A DNA stretch of 64,000 nucleotides from Caldithrix abyssi DSM 13497 (GTDB lineage Bacteria > Electryoneota > AABM5-125-24 > Hatepunaeales > Hatepunaeaceae): NCBI GenBank assembly GCA_945865405.1, contig CAMBDS010000001.1, forward strand, positions 1-64,000, written 5' to 3'. A program made the position numbers and the translations under genes. Shown here one piece after another: positions 27,972 through 35,842 of this stretch. The number at the start of each line of letters is the position of its first letter. Positions within the stretch are counted from its first letter, which is position 1. The notes beneath the pieces were generated by a model. That model was not told where the DNA came from and did no database searches. It saw only the letters and a list, made by a program, of their open reading frames with translations.

Positions 27972-28202
27972 TCACCGCCGAAATCTCTGCCTGAAGTATA
28001 CCCCCACCACCCAGAACTCGAGGAGCAAGAATAGATACTGAAGACTGATCTTCCAGAGTCCGTCCAGCTCAAAAAACCAGACCATTCCTTTGTCAAGCAC
28101 CACCAACCCGACCAGAGTCGCAATCAGCCAAAAACACCCCCACCTCTCCCCGGCAAAAGGTGTGTCATCATCCGGGCTGTATGGCGGCTTTATCTGTTCC
28201 AA
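27972..28202 (-). CDS. Small membrane protein with PPYxPDDDxPF N-terminus (copy 1)
   Basis: 76 residues: EQIKPPYSPDDDTPFAGERW, then two membrane segments (CFWLIATLVGLVVLDKGM and YLFLLLEFWVVGVYF) and a basic tail RQRFRR. It is paralogous to the gene at 28388-28630, which shares the N-terminal motif and topology. Start TTG 28202 with AAAGGAG 4 nt upstream. The unit between them is made of heptamer repeats. No family is recognised. Confidence 0.65.
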   Translation of the reverse strand: MEQIKPPYSPDDDTPFAGERWGCFWLIATLVGLVVLDKGMVWFFELDGLWKISLQYLFLLLEFWVVGVYFRQRFRR

Positions 28203-28231
28203 TCTACTCCTTTTGTTCCGCTTCTGACTCT

Positions 28232-28322
28232 TACTTCCTACTTCCTACTTCTGACTTCGTACTTCTTACTTCTTACTTCGTACTTCCTGCTTCGTACTTC
28301 TTACTTCGTACTTCCTGCTTTA
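28232..28322. repeat. Heptamer tandem array, 13 units of TACTTCN
   Basis: Units TACTTCC/T/G with occasional GACTTC or TGCTT. On the minus strand it reads GAAGTA and lies 30 bp upstream of the gene starting at 28202. Shorter arrays are at 28632 and 63502. Confidence 0.85.
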
Positions 28323-28366
28323 CACCTTGCACTTTGCATCATGCACTATGCACTTCTCCTATTTTC

Positions 28367-28394
28367 GTAATTCGTAATTCGTAATTCTTAATTC
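28367..28394. repeat. Heptamer array GTAATTC, 4 units
   Basis: Three GTAATTC and one TTAATTC; the last overlaps the stop codon of the gene at 28388. A five-unit array is at 30750-30784. Confidence 0.7.
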
Positions 28395-28630
28395 TTACTA
28401 AGGTAGTGCCACACAGAATAGACCAGCGGCGCCATAATCACGAAAAACATCATGATCAGGAACAACAGCACCTCGTCCATCCCCCGAAACACCCACCTAA
28501 GCCATCCTACCACCCCGACAAGCACCCCCAGCCCCAGCGTCACAACGAACAGGAGTGCCAAGAGTCGCCACCCCTTCGCCTTGAAAGGTATGTCGTCATC
28601 AGGCCTGTATGGTGGTCGTATGCGTTCCAA
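28388..28630 (-). CDS. Small membrane protein with PPYxPDDDxPF N-terminus (copy 2)
   Basis: 80 residues: ERIRPPYRPDDDIPFKAKGW, then hydrophobic segments LLALLFVVTLGLGVLVGVVG and VLLFLIMMFFVIMAPLVYSV. Same design as the neighbouring 76-residue protein, so a tandem duplication. The start is TTG 28630; a TTGACT-TATATT promoter is 38 bp upstream and the short leader consists of GAAGTA heptamers, which also offer GGAAG as a Shine-Dalgarno. Function unknown. Confidence 0.65.
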   Translation of the reverse strand: MERIRPPYRPDDDIPFKAKGWRLLALLFVVTLGLGVLVGVVGWLRWVFRGMDEVLLFLIMMFFVIMAPLVYSVWHYLSKN

Positions 28631-28631
28631 C

Positions 28632-28666
28632 TACTTCCTACTTCCTACTTCGTACTTCTTACTTCG
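28632..28666. repeat. Heptamer array TACTTCN, 5 units, in a leader
   Basis: Five exact heptamers filling the space between the -10 box (28668) and the TTG start (28630). Confidence 0.85.
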
Positions 28667-28667
28667 T

Positions 28668-28696
28668 AATATACCTTCTTCTACACCCTAAGTCAA
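28668..28696 (-). promoter_or_regulatory. Promoter of small membrane protein copy 2
   Basis: Minus strand: TTGACT (28691-28696), 17-nt spacer, TATATT (28668-28673). Confidence 0.75.
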
Positions 28697-28721
28697 AACA
28701 GACCAAACTCGGGTGGGGGAG

Positions 28722-28866
28722 GACAGACATTCCTGTCTGTCGCCATATCCGCTTGGAGGGGGGACTCCAGTCCCCCCTTTCCACTTGGAGAGCGGCTTTT
28801 CAAGCCGCTCTCGCACCAAAGGTGCTTCTTTGCGAGGAACGCAGTGACGAAGCAATCTCAGTACGA
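28722..28866. repeat. Cluster of unrelated hairpin repeats
   Basis: In order: GACAGACA palindrome (28722-28741), GGGGGGACT/AGTCCCCCC (28758-28777), GAGAGCGGCTT and complement (28788-28812), GCACC-AAA-GGTGC (28813-28825), and GAGGAACGCAGTGACGAAGC (28833-28852), a motif I recognise from repeats in other uncultured bacteria. The 28697-28939 gap holds no gene. Confidence 0.65.
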
Positions 28867-28896
28867 CGGACTTCCACCTGTCACCCCAAAACCAAC

Positions 28897-28927
28897 CAAG
28901 CCTGCCTCAGTAGTTGAGACGGGCTTG
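28897..28927 (-). terminator. Hairpin after the beta-helix lipoprotein gene
   Basis: CAAGCC...CTCA pairing with TGAG...GGCTTG, 12 bp past the stop at 28940. Confidence 0.5.
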
Positions 28928-28939
28928 TCTATTCACGGG

Positions 28940-30493
28940 CTATTGGTTTGGTGGCGGGTATGCATAAGGCCCGCCATAAAGCCCTATGTCTGACCGGGAC
29001 CCATCCCGGTCAAGAATCTGTGGATCGCCTGAGTCGATGGCAGGCGAGTTGGGTTTTAAGCCGAAGTTGTTTTCATTGAATTGAGGATTGTCAAACACAT
29101 CTGTGTTATCTGATTCACCATGTTCGTAATCCAAATTGTTGTCCCAAAACAAATTATGATGTCTTTCTTGCGGTGTCCGAAATGTGGCATCAGCGAAGTA
29201 ACCTGTGTTGCAATGGACAAATACTGTGTTGACCAAATCACCTTCGGAGTAGCCCTCGACGAAGCCCCAGTCAGCACTTGTAACTATGCAGTTTGCAACA
29301 AACATATACCTCCCATAATTTATTATTCCATTGACTCCATCAATTGGAAGTAGACTTTGGTCAACGATGCAGTTAAAAATGTAGAGACTACCGTTTTCTT
29401 CTGTCACGATTCCATTGTAAGAACCCGTAACTCGAAAGCCCCTGATTGTAGTTCCTCCAAAATCTCCGTCATACTCAACCCTAACACCGTCATTCCAGCC
29501 TATACCTTTTATCCAAGTTGCTTCAGCACCGCTTTCGCTATCGAGCCAAATGTTTTTTCCCAAGAACCATACACCCTCCTCATAGGTTCCCGCCCTCACC
29601 CTCACTGTATCTCCATCGACACTCGCGTTAATCGCCCCCTGTATCGTCTCGAAGTCATCCGGAACCCAAATCACGCGGTGGTTGTCGATGGTCAGTCCGA
29701 GCGGGTTGCTGATCCCGATGTTGCCAGCCGCGTCGTAAGCCCTCACCTCGATGATCCGCCGACCGTTTGACCATCTACTACTGTTCATATGTGCAATATA
29801 AAGTGAATCGTCGCCCGCCGCAAGTATCTGGCCTATCTCCCCGTCAACAAAAATCAAAATACTGTCCAACAGGCTACTGTCTATCACGACGAATTCAAGC
29901 TCAAACTCATTCCTGATAATGCTTCCCGGCTCTGGCGAGAGTATTCGGATCCGTGGCGGCGTCCTGTCCGGCGGTGGTGGCGGGGTAGTATTCCTGACGT
30001 TCAGCAGCAACGCAGGCGAAACTCCGACGTTTCCAGCCTTGTCCCACGCACGGGCTTCGAGGCTGTACACGCCGTCTGAATCGGAAAGGGTGTTCCACGA
30101 GAACGCAAAAACCCCTCCTTCTATTGAAGGGGGGGCAGGGAGGGTTGCTCTGAAGCGAGCAAACCCATTGATGTAAAGTTTGACCGAGTCAATCCCCGAC
30201 TCGTCGGTGGCGGAGATCGTCAAGGCAACAGTATCAGAAACAACAGACGCAGTTCCACCACCGCTTGCGGGGGGGGTTAGGGGGGGGTGTCCGAAATCCC
30301 CCCCTTCTATTGAAGGGGGGGTAGGGGGGGTTGTCAGTCCACCAACCGAAACCCATTCAACCAGCGGCGGCCTCTGATCGGGCGCAGGGTTGGTGACGTT
30401 CGTGATGTAGTTTTTCTCTTCGGTACAGGCGAAGAGCGCGAGCAGGCAAGCCGTCAGAGCGGCAATCTTCAAGGCAGGTTTGGTCGGGCGCAT
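28940..30493 (-). CDS. Lipoprotein with Ig-like and parallel beta-helix domains, carrying three in-frame repeat insertions
   Basis: 517 residues. Lipoprotein signal KIAALTACLLALFAC (lipobox Cys); two Ig-like domains (DTVALTISATDESGIDSVKL and a second near EFELEFVVIDSS); a right-handed beta-helix with DDFETIQGAINASVDGDTVRV (DUF1565-like) to the end. Start ATG 30493 has AAGGA upstream. Three palindromic elements are translated inside the first 160 residues: PPTPPSIEGG, PPLTPPASGGG and PAPPSIEGG. There is no T9SS sorting domain. Probably anchored in the envelope; ligand unknown. Confidence 0.75.
   Translation of the reverse strand: MRPTKPALKIAALTACLLALFACTEEKNYITNVTNPAPDQRPPLVEWVSVGGLTTPPTPPSIEGGDFGHPPLTPPASGGGTASVVSDTVALTISATDESGIDSVKLYINGFARFRATLPAPPSIEGGVFAFSWNTLSDSDGVYSLEARAWDKAGNVGVSPALLLNVRNTTPPPPPDRTPPRIRILSPEPGSIIRNEFELEFVVIDSSLLDSILIFVDGEIGQILAAGDDSLYIAHMNSSRWSNGRRIIEVRAYDAAGNIGISNPLGLTIDNHRVIWVPDDFETIQGAINASVDGDTVRVRAGTYEEGVWFLGKNIWLDSESGAEATWIKGIGWNDGVRVEYDGDFGGTTIRGFRVTGSYNGIVTEENGSLYIFNCIVDQSLLPIDGVNGIINYGRYMFVANCIVTSADWGFVEGYSEGDLVNTVFVHCNTGYFADATFRTPQERHHNLFWDNNLDYEHGESDNTDVFDNPQFNENNFGLKPNSPAIDSGDPQILDRDGSRSDIGLYGGPYAYPPPNQ
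30110..30149. repeat. In-frame palindromic element, family B (copy 1)
   Basis: CCTTCTATTGAAGG core with C- and G-runs; translated PAPPSIEGG. Confidence 0.7.
30257..30334. repeat. In-frame elements of family A and family B side by side
   Basis: CCGCTTGCGG core with long G-runs (family A, PPLTPPASGG) directly beside CCTTCTATTGAAGG (family B, PPTPPSIEGG). Confidence 0.75.
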
Positions 30494-30611
30494 GAGTGTT
30501 ATTCCTTTGGTTAAGCTACTACAATTTACGACAAAGACCCAATCTTTCCAACAAGCCATTCCCACTGTCAGCCCGCCGCGGCTGACAGAAACTAACGATT
30601 GCGCAGGCTCT

Positions 30612-30637
30612 GCCGCAGGGTGTCCCCACCCTGCGGC
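30612..30637. repeat. CAGGGTGTCCCCACCCTG-type palindrome, copy 3
   Basis: CCGCAGGGTG and CACCCTGCGG arms, 45 bp before a TTGCTT-TATATT promoter. Confidence 0.65.
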
Positions 30638-30682
30638 CCTTTCTACTTTCTACTTTCTACTTCATTTTATACCCAACAACAC

Positions 30683-30711
30683 TTGCTTTTTGCCCAATAT
30701 TTCCGTATATT
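30683..30711 (+). promoter_or_regulatory. Orphan promoter on the plus strand
   Basis: TTGCTT (30683-30688), 17-nt spacer, TATATT (30706-30711). No plus-strand gene follows; it points into the repeat element at 30791-30886. Confidence 0.5.
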
Positions 30712-30749
30712 ACATACAATTCCTAATTCGTCATTCTCCAATTTCATTC

Positions 30750-30784
30750 GTAATTCGTAATTCGTAATTTGTAATTCGTAATTA
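30750..30784. repeat. Heptamer array GTAATTC, 5 units
   Basis: GTAATTC with one GTAATTT and one GTAATTA. Confidence 0.7.
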
Positions 30785-30790
30785 GTTTTA

Positions 30791-30886
30791 CTGTGATCGA
30801 TTTCCTGTTGAATCACAAATCGATCACGCCTGTATCCACTATCTGATAAGCCTTTCCAGCATTCTGTGACTCAGTGATCGATTTTT
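30791..30886. repeat. Copy 2 of the dispersed inverted-end element
   Basis: Same ends as 2701-2780 in opposite orientation: the AAAAATCGATCACTGAG end is at 30862-30886, and GTGATCGATTTGTGATT at about 30811-30827. A further ATCGATCACAG extends this copy at 30791-30801. Confidence 0.7.
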
Positions 30887-30964
30887 GAATATAATGCTCC
30901 CTATCCTCTGGTAATGTGAGTATGATTTGAAACGCTCTCATGGTTATTCTTATTTTAGCGTTCT

Positions 30965-31888
30965 TTAGCCCCTCGGATGAAAACTCCGCACCACCTCGAT
31001 CAAGTGACTCCGGTCGATGTGCGTATAAATCGAAGTCGTCGCGATGCTGACATGCCCCAGCAACTCCTGTACGTCCCTCAGGCCCGCCCCGCCCTCCAGT
31101 AAGTGCGTCGCGAACGAGTGCCTCAGCGTATGCGGCGTTATCTTGCGCGACAGCCCCGCCTTCAACAGATAACCTTGAAGGTGTTGCCAGAAAGCCATCC
31201 TTGTCATTGCCATCCCGAGCCTGAGTGAGAGAAACAGCGCGTCCTTCGCCGCGGCGCGTTCGCGGATAAGCCCGGGCCTCACCTTTTGCATATACTGTTC
31301 GATGGCGTTTCTCGCAAACTCCCCGACCGGAACAAGGCGTTGCTTGCCTCCCTTTCCGGTCACTTTCAGGATCTTCCCTTCAAGCAGAAAATCCCCAATT
31401 TTCACCGATACCAGCTCGCTTACCCGCAACCCGCACCCATACCCAAGTTCCAGCATCGCGCGATCCCGAATTCCTGTCGGAGTCTCCTGATCTGGAGCAG
31501 CAATCAACCTTTCAACCTCCTGAATCGACAGCACCTCCGGCAAATGCCGGATCGATTTGGGGCTTTCGACGAGTTCGGCAGGGTCTTTGACAATTACACC
31601 TTCTCTTTGCAAATAAGCGAAATAGCCTCTAAACGCCGAAAGTCGCCGCGAGATTGTTGCCGGAGCAATTCCGAGATCGTAAAGACTGCCGATGTATTTG
31701 GTGATATGAGTCGTTTTTACGGAAGCGGGAGTGCTGACATTTTCGTCGGTTAGGAAACGAAGGAGATCTTCGAGGTCGAGACGATATGATTGGGAAGTAT
31801 TGTGAGCAAGGCCTTTCTCAAGGCTGATCATTGTCAGGAAGCCGGAAAGGGCGTCCCAAAGCTCACCTTGATCGGTTAATTCTTTCAT
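30965..31888 (-). CDS. Tyrosine recombinase XerD-type
   Basis: 307 residues. N-terminal SAM-like domain (SYRLDLEDLLRFL); catalytic residues Arg155 (GLRVSE), Lys179 (GKGGK), His253-x-x-Arg256 (HTLRHSFATHLLEGG), His279 (LLGH) and Tyr288 (SIYTH). XerC/XerD resolve chromosome dimers at dif. The start ATG 31888 lies 10 bp after the preceding gene's stop; a longer frame overlapping that gene is less likely. XerD is favoured over XerC by overall resemblance, but a single gene in the window cannot settle this. It ends the pgsW-MBL-xer operon. Confidence 0.88.
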   Translation of the reverse strand: MKELTDQGELWDALSGFLTMISLEKGLAHNTSQSYRLDLEDLLRFLTDENVSTPASVKTTHITKYIGSLYDLGIAPATISRRLSAFRGYFAYLQREGVIVKDPAELVESPKSIRHLPEVLSIQEVERLIAAPDQETPTGIRDRAMLELGYGCGLRVSELVSVKIGDFLLEGKILKVTGKGGKQRLVPVGEFARNAIEQYMQKVRPGLIRERAAAKDALFLSLRLGMAMTRMAFWQHLQGYLLKAGLSRKITPHTLRHSFATHLLEGGAGLRDVQELLGHVSIATTSIYTHIDRSHLIEVVRSFHPRG

Positions 31889-31898
31889 TATTTCAGGT

Positions 31899-32558
31899 TT
31901 AGAATCGGAAGCCGGGTTGGAGGAAGGGGTTCGTGCGCCGCTCCTCACCAACGGTTGTCATCTCACCGTGACCGGGTAATAAAACACACGAATCGCCTAA
32001 TGGATAGATCTTTTCGGTAATCATCTGAAGCAGTAATTCGAGGCTTCCACCCGGAAAATCTGTTCTGCCAATTGAGCCTTGAAAGATGAGATCTCCTACT
32101 ATCGCAAATCCATTTCCGGCGAGCGAAATACTCCCTTTTGAATGCCCCGGTGTCTCCCACACCGTCAACATTCCTCCCCCCACCCTGACAATATCAGCTT
32201 CAAAGAGAGTGTGGGACGCTGGGGGTGAGGTTGTATCCATTCCGAAGGGTGCAGAAAGATTCAGCCATGCGTCAGAAAGCATATCAGAATCTTTTTCACC
32301 GATATAAATTGGTAAGTTTAATTGCTCTTTTAAAGCGTAGTTTCCGCCGATGTGATCACCGTGCCCGTGTGTCAGGACTATTGCCGTTGCAGTTGCGTTT
32401 AACGCATTCAGGTGGCTGACGATCCGAGGTGCCTCGTCGCCAGGATCGACAATGATCGCTTCGCTGGTAGCCTTCCAGACGACGATGTAGCAGTTGACCA
32501 TCAGGTCACCGACGACGATGCGATCAATCAGCCAATATTTGTTCTCGAATGAGATCAT
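31899..32558 (-). CDS. MBL-fold metallo-hydrolase (glyoxalase II-like)
   Basis: 219 residues with the zinc motif THGHGDHIGG (about 61-70), ETPGHSKGS and GDLIFQGSIGRTDFPGG, as in YcbL/glyoxalase II-like hydrolases. It probably hydrolyses a thioester; the substrate is unknown. Start ATG 32558 overlaps the stop of the PgsW gene (ATGA). Confidence 0.88.
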   Translation of the reverse strand: MISFENKYWLIDRIVVGDLMVNCYIVVWKATSEAIIVDPGDEAPRIVSHLNALNATATAIVLTHGHGDHIGGNYALKEQLNLPIYIGEKDSDMLSDAWLNLSAPFGMDTTSPPASHTLFEADIVRVGGGMLTVWETPGHSKGSISLAGNGFAIVGDLIFQGSIGRTDFPGGSLELLLQMITEKIYPLGDSCVLLPGHGEMTTVGEERRTNPFLQPGFRF

Positions 32559-33496
32559 TGTTTGATTATCCCGTTGCGGCGATTCAAGTCGTCCAGGTAG
32601 AGGAGGTTGAGGCACGGGATTCCCGCTTTTAGAAATGAATCCATCACCCCGTTGGGCGAGCCCTCAAGACCGAGCGGTTCCTCGTACCAGCCACCCCTCA
32701 CAAATCGCATTTTCGCGCCACCACCAAGACTCGCCGAACTGCCGCCGATGTTGATGAACGCCTTGTACTGTTTCAATTTACCGTAGAAGAGAAGCCGCCT
32801 GTCAACTGCGTCGCGTAGGTTGCGCGGCTTTATCAACGGGAGTCCGCTCTTCCGGACAACCTCCGCCGCCAACGCCATTTCCGGATCGTGCCACTCAAGA
32901 CCTCGATCACCTGTCCCACCAAACGTGACCGCGCCACAGCCAACCTTCAGGACGCCTTCTGCACGAAGAATATTCTCGATTTCTGGCCACGTGAAGCCCG
33001 GTTCGTTTGCCCCCCAGCTCGATGAACCGACAGAAGAAATGCCTTTTACTTCGACATCCAATTCTTGAAGCGCCGCCAAGACCGCCAGATTTAACCCGGG
33101 AAATGAGCCTGTCATAGAGATCGCCACTTTGTCACCGGGCCCGATACCTTGGCGGATAAGTTCGGCGACAACCCACGACGCCCAGCCGGGGCGAGTGGAA
33201 AGGCCCTTTGCCATTTCAGCACCAAGCGTCGTCGTCAATGGAGTATATTCGACTCCGATCATCCCGGTTTTCAGTGAATCGTGGGTCGTGTCCGCCATAT
33301 CGGCATGGAGACGCGCTTGCCAGATAGTTCTGAATCCCTTCCAGACGGTCGTTTCGGCTCTCCTGCCGAGATCACCGATGCGGTCTTCTCTGATTGGAGC
33401 CGCGTCGATAATGCTACTGCCAGGGATGGTCATCAGCAGAACCAAAGCGAAACGTATTGCATATTTTTGCAATGACTTGAAGGTGTCAAAATCCAT
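32555..33496 (-). CDS. Poly-gamma-glutamate system protein (PgsW-like)
   Basis: 313 residues. An N-terminal membrane segment (YAIRFALVLLMTIPGSSII) leads to the family core GVEYTPLTTTLGAEMAKGLS, TGSFPGLNLAVLAALQ, SSVGSSSWGANEPGFTWPEIE and NIGGSSASLGGG. This is the protein often found with poly-gamma-glutamate genes, but no pgsB, pgsC or pgsA lies nearby. It overlaps DUF4139 upstream by 11 bp and the MBL gene downstream by 4 bp. Role unknown. Confidence 0.8.
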   Translation of the reverse strand: MDFDTFKSLQKYAIRFALVLLMTIPGSSIIDAAPIREDRIGDLGRRAETTVWKGFRTIWQARLHADMADTTHDSLKTGMIGVEYTPLTTTLGAEMAKGLSTRPGWASWVVAELIRQGIGPGDKVAISMTGSFPGLNLAVLAALQELDVEVKGISSVGSSSWGANEPGFTWPEIENILRAEGVLKVGCGAVTFGGTGDRGLEWHDPEMALAAEVVRKSGLPLIKPRNLRDAVDRRLLFYGKLKQYKAFINIGGSSASLGGGAKMRFVRGGWYEEPLGLEGSPNGVMDSFLKAGIPCLNLLYLDDLNRRNGIIKQ

Positions 33497-34871
33497 ACGA
33501 AATGGTTAGTATCAGAGTCGATTTGGAGGAGGCTGGTGCTGATATCGGGAATATTAAAATGCCAGACTCTTCGGTTTTCGGCTCGACAGATTTTCCTTCG
33601 ACTTCGGCTTTCACAATCTTGTAGAACCCAAAGACGCGCTGTTCAGCCCAGACTGTCACCGCCTCTTTCCTGCCGTTGACAACCTCGATCTGCCACGTCT
33701 CTTCGCTGGTGTCGCGAGTCGGGCGATTCTGAGCCATTCTGGTCCTTCGGGCAGAGATATCGGAAGCTTGCCCGATGGTCAGATCGACCGAACCTCCGAC
33801 CGGAGTGATCGGGATGAAGTCCTGCCCGGTAAAAAGCAGGTCGCCCGCCTTGCTGCGGCGATAGATGCCGATGTCGCCTTCGGGAAGAGGCGTTTCGCCA
33901 AAGCGAGCCTGCCCAACGTCGAATTTCAACTGGGTTGCAACGGTTTGGTCGCCAAGGAGATGTGGAAAGAAGTAACGACGCTCAATTTTTATCCGTTTAT
34001 CTGCGAAAAAGGGTACTTGGATCGTCTGAAATTCTGCCAGATCAACGGGCTTGGGCAGGTAATATCGGTAAAGTTCGCCTAATCTTTCAGGTGCGGCAAG
34101 CGATGTGGAGGCGGCTCCGCCTTTGCCGGGAAGTGAGATTTCGTCACCACCGGACGTCCCCTCCGGGTCGGAGGAGCGGTGAGGTTTGCCTACTACCAGC
34201 GTCACTTGTGCGCGGGAAAATGTCGTCTCGAGGTCGTTGGAGATGGTGAAGTTAGCACTTAGCACCAAAGAATCGTCACCGATCATTTCGCCGTGATAGT
34301 CGCAAACCCATGTGATACCAGACGTGAGGTAGGTAATTTCCACGGGAATCTTCTCAAAGTCTTTCGTTGCTTCGACTTCCCATCTGAGGGTCGGGCGAAA
34401 GTAAAGGTCACCGAGAAAGCCGGGGTAGAACATCTCGGTCATCTTACTTCGTTCGACGACGTGAATTTGGTTGTCGAGAGTGTCGGGCTGGAGAAAGAGA
34501 TGCTTCTCGTCGAACGCAAGCAATCTGCCTTGATAGGTGGCATCATCGTCGGAGAAACTGAGCCAATTCATCAGATAGCGCTGGAGGAGCTTCTCCTGAC
34601 TGACGAGGTCATAGTTAAATGACAGTCCCAACTGCTTGATTTTGCCAACTTCTTTCAATGGTCTGATGTTGGCAGTGTGGCCGAAGATTCCCTTCGTCAC
34701 GTCGGTAAACTCGACTCCGGAGGTGTTTTCACTTAGCGAGACGACGCGGGTGTCGCGAACCATTGCCAGATCACGGTTGTAGATATCGAGCGAGATAGCA
34801 GTCCGTTCGGGAGTCGGGAAGAAGGTCGTCAGCGAGGTGGTGAGAGAAAAGACAATTGCGGGAAGTAGCAT
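33486..34871 (-). CDS. DUF4139 domain protein, exported
   Basis: 461 residues from ATG 34871, which gives a signal peptide (MLLPAIVFSLTTSLTTFF). ISLDIYNRDLAMVRDTR at the start and the DUF4139 domain from about residue 170 (LRWEVEATKDFEKIPVEITYLTSGITWVCDY; shown by its ends) to TLILTISYGF are typical. The upstream frame runs through a hairpin-containing stretch and is rejected. Probably periplasmic and beta-rich. First gene of a four-gene run DUF4139-pgsW-MBL-xer with overlaps. Confidence 0.8.
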   Translation of the reverse strand: MLLPAIVFSLTTSLTTFFPTPERTAISLDIYNRDLAMVRDTRVVSLSENTSGVEFTDVTKGIFGHTANIRPLKEVGKIKQLGLSFNYDLVSQEKLLQRYLMNWLSFSDDDATYQGRLLAFDEKHLFLQPDTLDNQIHVVERSKMTEMFYPGFLGDLYFRPTLRWEVEATKDFEKIPVEITYLTSGITWVCDYHGEMIGDDSLVLSANFTISNDLETTFSRAQVTLVVGKPHRSSDPEGTSGGDEISLPGKGGAASTSLAAPERLGELYRYYLPKPVDLAEFQTIQVPFFADKRIKIERRYFFPHLLGDQTVATQLKFDVGQARFGETPLPEGDIGIYRRSKAGDLLFTGQDFIPITPVGGSVDLTIGQASDISARRTRMAQNRPTRDTSEETWQIEVVNGRKEAVTVWAEQRVFGFYKIVKAEVEGKSVEPKTEESGILIFPISAPASSKSTLILTISYGF

Positions 34872-35044
34872 GAAAAGAAGTGCTCCATGATTGTGCCAGG
34901 TAAGGAACCATCGGTCCTGCGGAATACGGGAGGACAAGTGTGTCGACCCTCCAGAAAGAGATTGAGACCCGCCCAGCAAAGCTGGCCGGGCTACACGAAA
35001 TCTGTTTTTCTCTTTGTCACCAGCTTAGAGTGGCAGAAGATAGC

Positions 35045-35773
35045 TTAAATTGGGTGATCCGAAAAGTCGATGAATTGCGCGCCGATTAAATTATCGGGGC
35101 AGGTGACGAGAGCATAACGAATCACCGTCTGTAACTGTCGCAAATTGCCGGGCCAGTCATAAGAACGCAATTTTTCCAAAGCATCAGGGGTAAGCCTTTC
35201 ACCGACAAAAGCGCGATTTGAGTCGCGAAACCTGGTGATGAAGTAGTCCGACAGAATTTCCATATCACTGAGGCGATGCCTGAGCGCAGGTAGTTCGATG
35301 GCTATTTGAGAAAGTTGCTGGAAAAGGCCGCGATCAAAACGTCCGCTGTCGATCAAGTGTTGAAAGTCGATTGTTGTAGTCGAGATAATTCGCGATAACG
35401 ATCCGCTCGCGTCACCGCTTAACGCTTCACTCAATGCACTTTGTACATCAGGCTCAATTTCGCCGAGCTCGATCAAGACTAAAGTGCCGCCGGAACTTAG
35501 CCGAAGGTGAATTTTGCGCGGATTAAGGTCGGATGCTGAGATAAAAACAAGGGGGTTGTCGCAACCCGCTCCGTGGCGGTGGATAAGCCGGGCCAGCCTT
35601 CGCTTGCCGACATGGTGCTCGCCGGAAAGAAGCAACCCGCCGCGGGTCGTGATCGCCGTTGCGGCAGAATGGAGGACCTGATCGCCAATTGCCGAGCCGG
35701 GGTGAAATCCCTCCTCTTGCAAACGAGAGACAGCTTCAGCTAAAGTGAGAGGGCATCGTAAGGTTGGATTCAT
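35045..35773 (-). CDS. Degenerate AAA+ protein of the sigma-54-activator type, lacking the GAFTGA loop
   Basis: 242 residues. GGLLLSGEHHVGKRRLARLIH resembles a P-loop; LSSGGTLVLIELGEIEPDVQSAL the Walker B region, with the usual DE changed to IE; SGRFDRGLFQQLSQIAIELPALRHRLSDMEIL the sensor region (each cited by its ends); ending SYDWPGNLRQLQTVIRYAL. The segment with GAFTGA that contacts sigma-54 is deleted and there is no DNA-binding helix-turn-helix. It is therefore unlikely to activate sigma-54 promoters. Next to a REC-GGDEF gene (69 bp). Role unknown. Confidence 0.75.
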   Translation of the reverse strand: MNPTLRCPLTLAEAVSRLQEEGFHPGSAIGDQVLHSAATAITTRGGLLLSGEHHVGKRRLARLIHRHGAGCDNPLVFISASDLNPRKIHLRLSSGGTLVLIELGEIEPDVQSALSEALSGDASGSLSRIISTTTIDFQHLIDSGRFDRGLFQQLSQIAIELPALRHRLSDMEILSDYFITRFRDSNRAFVGERLTPDALEKLRSYDWPGNLRQLQTVIRYALVTCPDNLIGAQFIDFSDHPI

Positions 35774-35794
35774 TTAAGGCAGCACATTAAATTC

Positions 35795-35816
35795 GGACGG
35801 GTACGGAGCCCCGTCC
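35795..35816. repeat. GGACGGG/CCCGTCC hairpin
   Basis: Between the AAA+ and GGDEF genes; same arms as the copy in the sorting domain at 4883. Confidence 0.55.
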
Positions 35817-35842
35817 TTCTAAATCGAATGTCTCTAACTGCA

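Larger units (their letters stand above)
30494..30964. other. Repeat-rich 471-bp gap
   Basis: Holds two palindromes (30565-30588, CTGTCAGCC arms; 30612-30637), a plus-strand promoter without gene (30683-30711), a GTAATTC array (30750-30784) and copy 2 of the inverted-end element (30791-30886). No reading frame with support. Confidence 0.7.

Noticed and set aside
28232-28322. CRISPR array
   Set aside because: Repeat units are 7 nt and contiguous, without spacers; no cas genes.
28160-28691. Plus-strand reading frames rich in SYFVLLTSYF
   Set aside because: They are translations of the TACTTCN heptamer arrays, in unrelated places, with no ribosome site.
30110-30334. PPSIEGG and PPLTPPASGG as protein motifs
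   Set aside because: The same DNA occurs between genes, in other frames and on the other strand, so the unit is DNA, not a protein domain.
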